From the NCBI RefSeq assembly GCF_963169125.1, contig NC_084797.1, positions 96,745,868-96,809,867 of the forward strand: a stretch of DNA of 64,000 nt, read 5' to 3'. The translations under genes were made by a program, and so were the position numbers. The stretch is from Humulus lupulus. Its lineage: Eukaryota > Streptophyta > Magnoliopsida > Rosales > Cannabaceae. The notes beneath the pieces are model-generated. The model did no database searches. It had not been told where the DNA came from and worked only from the letters and a program-made list of their open reading frames with translations. Every line of letters starts with the position of its first letter. Within the stretch, counting starts at the first letter, position 1. Shown here one piece after another: positions 54,815 to 64,000 of this stretch.

Positions 54815-57307
54815 TGTAATGCCCTGTGTAGCCAGGACCGTTACACTGTGTATTTATAAAAGTGTGGGACTTGCAAACCAAGTCATTGAGTTAAAAAAAA
54901 TGTGTCATTGACATCTCTAATGAACTAAGGTTAAAATATTTTGGTCATAAAATATACATTTCATATAATTAAACATTTTATACAAGGGATCCCAAAAGAA
55001 ATAGTGTTTGAAAGTCAGTTTACAAAATTTCCAGAGTACAAACAACCGCTAGCCACTCTAAGGCAAAACAAACATTTATGGTCCTCCCGTTTCTATCCCT
55101 TCCTCAACCATGGCAGCAAAGAAGCTGATCATGTACATTCTGCCCTCAGAGCTCTTCGATTCAGGGCTGATAAAGCTTGCCCTTGCCTTTACCTGCACCA
55201 CGTAGCACCCGTGAGCAAAGGCCCAGCAAGAAAATATAATGCTATAGCACAAACAATGATAACAATTGAATAACCCTTAGAGCATGTTCATATACTTAGC
55301 ATACCACAATAATCACATAGTCCATAGACATAACCAGAGAATCAACAAACCAACACTCAGATATTCAACATACCAAATTCATCAATCAATAATATTAATC
55401 AAATCACATGATAATCAGGGCCGACGCCCTTAGGTCGCACCCTTTGTCTACCCCACTGACTTCGCTCCGCTTAAACCGAGCTCAGTGAATAATAAGTTGT
55501 CCTCAGCTACCAGTGGCTGAGTCGCGCCCTGTGCGCCAATGTAAACTCTGGCACTCTTAGGTCGTTCGTTTATTATTTACATGGTATAATACCATCCTTC
55601 ATAAAGCATTTAAGACAGGGAACCCTTAGTCCCATTATAAATTCACAACCGGGTGCAGTTTTCTTACCTATGTACCGAGCTTCTTGAGCACAGAAATCCC
55701 GAGCGTGGTCCTCTAACCCGAGCCTCACCGAAAACCTAGTCACAACACACATACATTGCACTCTCATTACTAACCAATTCATAATCATCTCCTGGAACCA
55801 ATCCCGTAATCTCGGGACCTCCCGTTTCCCCACACAAGGTAGCGGAAGCGTCCCCCGAGCCACCTGAGTCAAAACCCTAAAAACTCAAATTCCCTTTTCC
55901 TGAATTTAGCCTAGCGCCGCGGCACATCCCTATGGGGCCCATGGTACCCAGAATGGTCCCCATCTCCTGATTCAACCTAGTGCCGCGGCACGGAAGATAC
56001 GGGTCGCAGTGCTCATACGCGAACCCAGAAAACTGGGTTTTTCCCAACAATTTTCCCGAGCCAAAACTCTTCCAAATCAACACCAAGGTACACCCAAGTC
56101 CCAATTCAACCTAAAACCCCAGACAAACCGTATGGCAACTCAGAAATCACAACAACAAACCTAAACACACAATCAAACCCAAGAATCACCTAATGGCTCA
56201 AAATTCCCAAAACTTAAACCACCCTTCAAAATATTTAAACCACAGCAGAAATTAAACCTCAGAGACACATGAAATTCTTACCTCAAGCAGAGATTCGACC
56301 TTGAGCTACTTTCAAGTCCAACTCCAAGCTAATTTCCTTTGATTTCCAAGCTGAGTCTTCACCCAATAAACCACAAGCAAATAACACAATTTAGCTTACT
56401 AACCTAACATCACCAGTAGAAATTCCACAAGGAAGAGAGTTAAAACTTACCTTTGCACCCTTGAATTTCTGGCCCAAAGTCTCCCTTAGTTCACCCTTGA
56501 GTCCCTTCCTTGACATCAAAGAATATAGCTCTTCTTCTTCTTCCTTCTAGTTCCTTTGGTTTCCTCTAGACTTCCAACTAAATATTCAGTTTATTCCTAA
56601 GTGAAAGTAACATATTTGACCTTTCCTCAGCCCCCCCCCCCCCCAAGAATTATTCTGTCAAAAATAACATATATGGATGATCCTCCTTTCGATAACTTGC
56701 TAATGATCTAGATTTCTATCAAGATCTGGAAATGTAAAGTCTAAGTTATCCTTTCCTAAGACCCAATTACCATTTTGCCCTTTCCCATAATAAAAAAGTC
56801 TTATACAACCTCAAGGGTATTTATGTCATTTCACCTAAATCCCGCTAAATCCTCAAGTATTCCTATAAGTCCACATTTAATCCCAACATGTCCAAACCAT
56901 TACTCAATTACTAACCGCTACCCTATAATTCCCGAACACTTTATAATATTCCCAAAATACCCCTAAGCTCCTCCTAAGCCGAGTATTTGACCCCGTTGTG
57001 ACTTTCTAACGAAATGGATCCCTAGGACCATCTCAGGTCGTGCATCACAGATATATCACCACTCACACGTGTTACTAATCACAGTATATACAAATATCAC
57101 ATTTATGCCCTCAACGGGCTAAAATTACAAATATGCCCCTAGCAACCAAATGGGGCCCACATGCATTTCATATATTCAAATAATCATACAAGCATGCTTA
57201 ACACAGAATCATGCATTAAACTACTTAATTCAAACATAAACCAATCGTGCCCTCCCAGCACACTAATCAAGGCCCTTAAGCCTTATTAGTGATTTTGGGT
57301 TGTTAAA
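54815..57307 (-). repeat. Element 8 3' LTR (2493 bp)
   Basis: In window orientation it starts TGTAATGCCC and ends GGGTTGTTAAA, where GTTACA is typical. It contains a 14-C run (56631-56644) and the GC-rich block at about 55905-56040. Confidence 0.92.
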
Positions 57308-57325
57308 ACTATGCCCTCCTACTGA
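57308..57325 (-). promoter_or_regulatory. Polypurine tract of element 8
   Basis: On the minus strand AGTAGGAGGGCATAGT precedes the 3' LTR, related to the element 3 tract. Confidence 0.65.
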
Positions 57326-57343
57326 GAATTTCGTCCTCGAAAT

Positions 57344-57751
57344 TTACTTGAATTGCTCGGGATACTGATCCCACATAACCGACTCAAGCTCCCAAGATGA
57401 TTCCTCGACCTTGCTATTCCTCCACAATACTTTAACTAGCAGAATTGTCTTATTCTGTAGAACCTTGTCCTTTTGATCTAATATATGAACAGGTTGTTCC
57501 TCATAAGACAAGTCTGTCTGCAATTCCAAATCCTCATACTTCAGCACATGTGTCGAGTCAGAGACGTACTTCCGCAACATAGAAACATGGAATACGTCAT
57601 GAACTCCCGACAACGATGGTGGCAAGGCCAACCTATAAGCCACCTGTCTAATCCTTTCTAGAATCTCGAAAGGTCCAACAAACCGAGGGCTCAGCTTGCC
57701 CTTTAATCTAGATCTCCTCACCCCTCGCAATGGTGAAAGTCGCAAAAACAT
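57344..57751 (-). pseudogene. Integrase C-terminal and chromodomain region of element 8
   Basis: Open over 135 codons: [57 protein letters not shown], then [20 protein letters not shown] and DQYPEQF before the natural stop at 57344. It is the reference for this domain in the window. Confidence 0.92.
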
Positions 57752-58609
57752 GTGGTCCCCAACCTAAAACTCCACGTCTCTACGCTTAGGGTCTGCGTAG
57801 CTTTTCTGTCTACTCTGCGAGGCATGCATTCTAGGTCGGATCTTCTCAATAGCTTCATTTGTCCTCTGAACCATGTCTGGCCCCAAATATTTCCTCTCAC
57901 CCATCTCATCCCAATGAATGGGCGACCTACACTTCCTTCCATACAACATCTCATAAGGAGCCACTCCAATCGTGGACTGATAACTATTGTTATACAAAAA
58001 TTCAATCAACGGGAGATACTTACTCCAATATCCCTTGAAGTCAATCACGCACGCCCTAATCATATCCTCCAACACCTGAATAGTCCTCTCAGACTGTCCA
58101 TCATTCTGAGGGTGAAAAGTTATGCTAAACATCAACTGAGTCCTCATGGCTCTCTACAGAGCTCCCCGTAACTTGGAGGTAAAGATAGGGTCTCGATTAG
58201 ATACAATAGACTTAGGAACTCCATGGAGATGAACTATCTCCCTCACATACAACTTTGCATACTGATCCACTGTGCAAGTCGACTTCACTGGCAGAAAATG
58301 AGTTGACTTGGTGTATCTATCCACTATCACCCACACTGAGTCATGAAGCCCTACAGTCCAGGGTAATCCTCCCACAAAGTCCATAGTAATATCCTCCCAT
58401 TTCCACTCGTGAATTCCCAAAGGCTAAAGCAACCCCGCTGGCCACTAATGCTCAGCTTTCACCTGCTGACATGTCAAAAACTTGGCCACATACTCTACCA
58501 CATCCTTCTTCATCCTGGGCCACCAATATAATGTCCGTAGATCCTGATACATCTTCGTGGTACCTGGATGAAGCGAGTACGGCGTAGTGTGAGACTCATC
58601 TAGTATCTC
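57752..58609 (-). pseudogene. Integrase of element 8, catalytic Asp to Asn
   Basis: VWVIVDRYTKSTHFLPVKST gives the first D. The second motif reads KSIVSNRDPIFTSK, where elements 3 and 5 have SDRDP, so a catalytic Asp is Asn. SERTIQVLEDMI gives the E. The stretch from 58421 to 58609 has stops, including one just after the VKAEH remnant of the zinc-binding domain. Confidence 0.9.
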
Positions 58610-59140
58610 TCATCTGATCCCTTCATCTACTGGAACACAAATCCACCCTTGATACCAAAGCATACCAACCTCAGAAACAGAATAGTTCTTAGCTACCCCC
58701 GCTAAGACATTCTCCCTAACTTCTTGTAACTGCACATCCACTAATTGACCTTCCTTGATCCACTCTAGTAGGGTCGACTGCAAGGTAACATTAGCAAGTC
58801 GGCCCATCACCAGTTCTATCCTTGCCCTGGTCATCTCATCTGCCAACTCTCTGGAAATATGAACAGAACTAAATAATTGCCCCGAGCCCCTTCCGCTCAA
58901 TGCATTTGCCACAACATTGGCTTTCCCTAGGTGGTAGAGAATGTCACAGTCATAATCCTTTACCAACTCCAACCAATGCCTCTGCCTCATGTTCAGATCC
59001 TTCTGGATGAAGAAATACTTCAAACTCTTGTGGTCAGTGTAAATCTCACACTTCTCCCCATACAGATAATGTCGCCACACCTTCAGTGCGAATACCACTA
59101 CCGTCAGTTCCAGATCATGGGAAGGATACTGCTGCTCATA
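58610..59140 (-). pseudogene. RNase H C-terminal part and linker of element 8
   Basis: [20 protein letters not shown] and [20 protein letters not shown] are open. The linker ([20 protein letters not shown]) leads to integrase. A TAG near 59140 separates it from the upstream frame. Confidence 0.9.
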
Positions 59141-60406
59141 CTATTTTAGCTGCCGTGATGCATAAGCTATAACTTTCTCATTCTGCATCAGCACACAGCC
59201 TAAACCCAATCTTGATGCATCACAATATACCACAAACTTTCCTTCCTCCAAAGGAAGACTCAGCACAGGTGCAGTAATAATTCGTCGCTTCAATTCTTGG
59301 AAACTGTTTTCACACTTCTCTGACCAAACAAACTTCTGATTCTTCCTTGTCAACTCTGTCATCGGTGTAGCAATCTTCGAAAATCCCTCCACAAATCGCC
59401 TGTAGTAACCTGCTAACCCGAGGAAACTCTGAACCTCCGAGGCATTCTTTGTTCTCAACCAATCTCTCACTGCCTCCACTTTGGGCGGATCCACCTTAAT
59501 CCCCTCTGTGCCAACTATGTGCCCAAGAAAAGTTACCTCTGGCAACCAAAACTCACACTTCTTAAACTTGGCATATAACCGATGCTCCCTTAATCTCTGC
59601 AAAACCTGATGAAGATGTTGCTCATGCTCTGCCTCTGAACTGGAGTATACTAAAATGTCGTCGATGAAGACGATGACGAACTGATCCAAGAAGTCCTTGA
59701 ATAGCCTGTTCATTAGATCCATGAAAGTTGTCGGGGCATTGGTCAAACCAAAAGACATGACCAAAAACTCATAGTGCCCATACCGCGTTCGAAAGGCCGT
59801 CTTCAGTATGTCCTCATCCTTGATCCTCAGCTAGGGATAACCAGGTCGAAGATCAATCTTTGAGAACACCGTCTTTCCCTGCAACTGATCAAACAAGCCA
59901 TTGATCCTTGGTATAGGGTACTTATTCTTGAAGGTCAACTTGTTTAATTCTCTGTAATCTATACACATCCTCATAGACCTGTCCTTCTTCTTAACAAACA
60001 AAACTGAAGCACCCCATGGAGAGTAGCTAGGCCTGATGAATCCCAAATCCAGAAGTTCTTGTAGTTGTATCTTCAGTTCCTTCAACTCTGCTGGTGCCAT
60101 CCTATATGGTGCCCTTGATACTGGTTCTATCCCCGGTGCTAACTCAATAACAAATTGAATCTCCCTGCGTGGCGGAAGTTCTAGTAACTCCTCAGGAAAC
60201 ACATCCAAAAACTCACAAACCACCCTGGTCTCTCTCGGCCCAACTGGCAAAACCCTGGTAGTATCCACCACGCTAGCCAGAAAACCTATACAACCTACAT
60301 GTAACAAGTCTCTGGCTCTCAATGCCAATATCATAGGTACGCGGGGTCCACATACTGCACCAACGAAAATGGAAGGATCCTCACTCTCAGGCTCAAAAGT
60401 CACCAT
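59141..60406 (-). pseudogene. RT and RNase H start of element 8
   Basis: Two open stretches (60406-59831 and 59764-59141) are split by a TAG near 59832 where siblings have a Gln codon in YHQLR. Motifs: [80 protein letters not shown] and [19 protein letters not shown]. The polymerase box FIDD is intact. Confidence 0.92.
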
Positions 60407-60724
60407 CTTCTTCCTGCAGTCAATAGTAGCCTCATACCTGACCAGCTAATCCATCCTTAAAATCATGTCAAAATCCTCCATGTCTAGCTCAATCAAGTCT
60501 ACTGATAGCTCTCTATTGTCAACCATCACTGGCAGTGCTCTAATCCCCCTCCTAGAAACTACCAGTTCCCCAGTGGGCAATATAGTCCCAAACTCTGCAG
60601 CGCGATACTCACTAGGTCTACACAATCTATCAATCACTTTACTAGAAACAAATGAATGTGTAGCACCAGAGTTAATCAATACAGTAAAAGGAGAGCCAGC
60701 GCTAGAAAGCTGACCTGTCACCAC
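60407..60724 (-). pseudogene. Protease of element 8, catalytic Asp to Asn
   Basis: SSAGSPFTVLINSGATHSFV; element 3 reads LIDSGA here, so the catalytic Asp is Asn. NMRMD-like sequence (DFDMILRMD, typically MDWLV) follows, with a stop near 60446. Confidence 0.9.
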
Positions 60725-61871
60725 CGAGGGACTAGCCTCGGCCTATGCTTATGTCAAAGTAAACACTCAAGCTGGAGTCAAGCTGTCCACCTTTCCTGCT
60801 TCCCTTTTCTTCACTGCTGGGCAATCCCTCTTGAGGTGCCCCACCGTTCTGCACACAGAGCAAGCCTTGGCCCGACATTCACCTTGATGGCGTCTTCTGC
60901 ATCTCGGGAACTCCAGATAACTCATCCATGCCTCACTGCCTCCCTGACGGCCACCCCGAACCCTCCTATCAGGACCAACAGCAGTTGAAGTGTTAGTGGT
61001 CTTCCTCTTCACATTACTAGGGCCTCCGCCCCTACCTGACCCAGAATATGGAGGCACCACTTTGCGACCCTCACGCCTCGCTGCACTTTCCCTCCAAATC
61101 TTGTTCTTCGCTTCCTCAGCGGTAAGAGCCTTCTCAACAGCCTGGGCATAAGTTGTTCCCCCAGGTACTGTTGTAATCCTCACATCCCGGGTTATCATAG
61201 CATTAAGCCCTCGAATAAACCTGTCTTGCCTAGCTGCATCCGTAGGCACAAGATATGGTGCAAATTTTGCAAGTCTATCGAACTTGAGGGCATACTCAGT
61301 GACTGTCATGCTGCACCAACCCTACAAACTCATTAACCTTCGCTGCCCTGATGGCAACATTGTAGTATTTCTAGCTAAACAAACCCTTAAATCCATCCCA
61401 ACTCAAAGCACTGGCATCCCTTGTCTGTGATGCCACTTCCCACCAGATGTGAGCATCCTCTCTCAGCATATATGTGGTATAGGCCACTTTTTCATAACCT
61501 TCTATCCTCATGAAATCCAAGATAGTAGTAATCATAGTCATCCACTGTTCAGCCTTCAGTGGATCAGGTCCTCCCTCAAAAGTTGGGGGATGCTGCTTCT
61601 GGAACCGCTCATACAATGGCTCCCACCTGTTCATCACTTCCACTAGTTGAATAACTGGTGCCACTACAGGTGGCAAAATAGGTGTAGCACTCCCTGATGG
61701 AGCCTGCTGTCGTAGAAGATGAATCTGTTCATCTTGACTCTGAAGTCGCGCTTGCATCTCGGCCATAATCTGTTGCCAGTTCTCAGGGACTGGCGGAGGA
61801 ATCTGGCCCTGGTCATCACCTCTGGTCCCAGACCTAGTACCGGCTAGTCGCGTAGATTTCCTTGGACGCAT
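60725..61871 (-). pseudogene. gag of element 8
   Basis: The ATG at 61871-61869 gives MRPRKSTRLAGTRSGTRGDD, and a coiled-coil-like ENWQQIMAEMQARLQSQDEQ follows. The core has WWEVASQTRDASALSWDGF. A TAG near 61370 and a frameshift near 61310 break the frame. The C-terminal part has LNAMITRDVRITTVPGGTTY and the zinc knuckle CSVCRTVGHLKRDC near 60830-60870. Confidence 0.88.
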
Positions 61872-62357
61872 AGCTATCCAAGTTAATCTACAATCAAGGA
61901 CTCGGCAATCAGACCATGATGACAGGGTAAAAGCTTTTCCAAAATCCACCAATGGAACATAATCGACCACAAGCAATCAAGATATAGGCATTAATCCACA
62001 TTCACTAGCATTGCTAATAAGCATGCCCCAACATCACCACACAACAGTTAAGATATAGACATCCATCCATCCATACATTCACCCATATACACAATATGCA
62101 GTTAATCATTCAGATATTCACGTACATGCACAACAATGCTAATAAGCACGCCTCAAAATTACCACACAGCAGTCAAGGGCCAGGCCCTATCAGTATCTCA
62201 TGCTTCCTATTAATCCAACAGATAGCAACATTCATAATTCATTCCAATCACACAAGCATATAAGCACATATACACATTACCAAACCCTGAACTGAGCTTG
62301 TCTCTAGCAGCGAATGTACATGTCGAGCCGGTCTTCAGAAACCCTTAAACCTAGGAT
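61872..62357 (-). other. Element 8 5' leader
   Basis: Non-coding leader between primer site and gag, related to 30102-30475 of element 3. AATAAGCATGCC/AATAAGCACGCC recurs twice, at about 62016 and 62133. Confidence 0.75.
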
Positions 62358-62369
62358 GCTATGATACCA
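62358..62369 (-). promoter_or_regulatory. Primer-binding site of element 8
   Basis: On the minus strand TGGTATCATAGC matches the initiator-Met site TGGTATCAGAGC at 11 of 12 positions, three bases from the LTR. Confidence 0.82.
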
Positions 62370-62372
62370 AGT

Positions 62373-64000
62373 TGTAATTCCCTGGGTAGCCAAGACTGTT
62401 ACACTGTGTATTTATAAAAGTGCGGGACTTGCTAACCAAGTCATTCAGTTAAAAAAAAATGTCACTGACAACTCTAATGAACTAAGGTTAAAATATTTTG
62501 GTCATAAAATATACATTTCATATAATTAAACATTTTATACAAAGGATCCCAAAAGAAATAGTGTTTGAAAGTCAGTTTACAAAATTTCCAGAGTACAAAC
62601 AACCTTTAGCCACTCTAAGGCAAAACAGACATTTATGGTCCTCCCATTTCTGTCCCTTCCTCAACCGTGGCGGCTGAGCAGCTGATCATGTACATTCTGC
62701 CTTCAAAGCTCTATGATTCAGGGCTGATCAAGCTTGCCCTTGCCTTTACCTGCACCACATAACACCCATGAGCGAAGGCTAAGGAAGAAAATATAATGCT
62801 ATAGCACAAACAATGATAACAATTGAATAACCCTTAGAACATGTTCATATACTTAGCATACCACAATAATCACATAGTCCATAGACATAACCAGAGAATC
62901 AACAAACCAACACTCAACTATTCAACATAACAAATTTGTCAATCAATAATATTAATTAAATAGGTCGCACCCTCTGTCTACCCCCACTGACTTTGGTCCG
63001 CTTAAACCGAGCTCAGTGAATAATAAGCTGTCCTCAGCTACTAGTGGCTGAGCCATGCCCTGTGCGCCAACATAAACTCTGGCACTCTTAGGTCGTTCAT
63101 TTATTATTTACATGGTATAATACCATCCTTCATAAAGCATTTAAGATACGGAACCCTTAGTCCCATTATAAATTCACAACCGGGTGTAGTTTTCTTACCT
63201 ATGTACCGAGCTTCTTGAGCACAGAAATCCCGAGCGCGGTCCTCTAACCTGAGCCTCGCCGAAAACCTAGTCACAACACACATACATTGCACTCTCATTG
63301 CTAACCAATTCATAATCATCTCCCGGAACCAATCCCGTGCTCTCGGGACCTCCCATTTCCCCACACAAGGTAGCAAAAGCGTCCCCTGAGCCCCTTGAGC
63401 CAAAACCCTAAAAACTCAAATTCCCCTTTCCTTAATTTAGCCTAGCGCTGCGGCACAGCCCTATGGGGGTCGCGGCGCCCAGAATGGTCCCCGTCTCCTA
63501 ATTCAACCTTGTGTCGCGACACAGAAGAACAGGGCCGCAGCGCTCATATGCAAACCCAGAAAACTAGGGTTTTCCCAACATTTTTCCCTGGCCAAAACTC
63601 TTCCAAATCAACACCAAGGTATACCCAAGTCCCAATTCAACCTAAAACCCCAAATAAACAATATGGCTACTCAGAAATCACAGCAACAACCCTAAACACA
63701 CAATCAAACCCAAGAATCACCTAATGGCTCAATATTCCCAAATCTTATACCACCCTTTAGAATATTTAAACCACACCAGAAATTAAACCTCAAAGACACA
63801 TGAAATTCTTACCTCAAGCAGAGATTTGACCTTGAGCTACTTTCAAGTCCAACTCTAAGCTAATTTCCTTTGATTTCCAAGCTGAGTCTTCACCCAATAA
63901 ACCACAAGCAAATAACTCAATTTCAGCTTACTAACCTAACATCACCAGTAGAAATTCCACAAGGAAGAGAGTTAAAACTTACCTTTGCACCCTTGAATTT
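62373..64000 (-). repeat. Element 8 5' LTR, partial (1628 bp visible)
   Basis: It starts TGTAATTCCC in window orientation and follows 54815-56463 to the window end, at about two thirds of the LTR. Confidence 0.9.

Larger units (their letters stand above)
54815..64000 (-). mobile_element. Element 8: two-LTR Tekay/Del-like chromovirus, 5' LTR cut by window end
   Basis: The 3' LTR (54815-57307) and the visible 1628 bases of the 5' LTR (62373-64000) flank gag, protease, RT, RNase H, integrase and chromodomain on the minus strand. LTR copies are very alike by eye; one gap of about 20 bases separates them near 55416 versus 62958. It is the best preserved chromovirus here, yet it has several in-frame stops and two lost catalytic Asp. 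Confidence 0.92.

Noticed and set aside
1..64000. CRISPR array, prokaryotic operon or integrated pararetrovirus
   Set aside because: No regular spacers, no bacterial gene organisation, and no movement-protein or coat-protein frame of caulimovirid type; all polymerase remnants group with LTR elements by gene order and LTRs.

Overview
The window is a plant nuclear genome segment (most likely an angiosperm) made almost entirely of nested LTR retrotransposons. The lineage is shown by Ty3/gypsy gag, protease, reverse transcriptase, RNase H and integrase remnants of plant clades: a Tat-like clade with a second, archaeal-type RNase H, and a Tekay/Del-like chromovirus clade with a C-terminal chromodomain. 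LTRs of 2.3-2.5 kb and one Cassandra LTR carrying a 5S-rRNA-like region support the same conclusion. No host gene, tRNA, rRNA locus, CRISPR array or prokaryotic feature could be supported. The species cannot be named from sequence reading alone.

Layout. Element 1 (1-7335, + strand) is a young non-autonomous Tat-like element. It has a 5' LTR cut by the window edge, an open 918-codon gag-protease ORF, no RT/RNase H/integrase, an antisense spliced gene with a Transposase_28-like domain, and a 3' LTR. Unassigned AT-rich DNA with a 42-43 bp minisatellite follows (7336-9666). Element 2 (9667-21970, +) is a degenerate Tat-like element with both LTRs, broken in its integrase by a solo chromovirus LTR (16155-18423). 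Its 3' untranslated region holds a 65-bp tandem array and a decayed antisense gene. After unassigned DNA (21971-23171) comes element 3 (23172-32773, - strand), a two-LTR chromovirus.

Element 4 (33210-46982, +) is a Tat-like element without a recognisable 5' end, broken by two solo chromovirus LTRs (33625-36096 and 40477-42904) and carrying a 3' antisense gene. Element 5 (46983-52958, -) is a deletion-scarred chromovirus interrupted by a solo LTR of the element-1 family (51140-52028). Element 6 (52959-54447, -) is a chromovirus fragment abutting a Cassandra LTR (54448-54771). Element 8 (54815 to the window end, -) is a two-LTR chromovirus whose 5' LTR runs off the edge.

How the parts relate. 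Elements 1 and 2 share a 19-nt putative primer-binding site, a related R/U5 hairpin and the same gag N-terminus, so element 1 plausibly uses polymerase supplied by a Tat relative. All three Tat-like elements have an antisense gene upstream of (or, in element 4, in the position expected upstream of) the 3' LTR. Every pol reading frame seen here is broken or has lost a catalytic residue; only the gag-protease ORF of element 1 is open throughout. Solo LTRs, deletion-joined remnants and two-LTR copies in one interval show repeated insertion followed by recombinational loss. I found no convincing new biological system. The most interesting objects are the antisense spliced gene in a young non-autonomous element, the antisense gene apparently shared by elements 2 and 4, and a stem-loop conserved just after pol.
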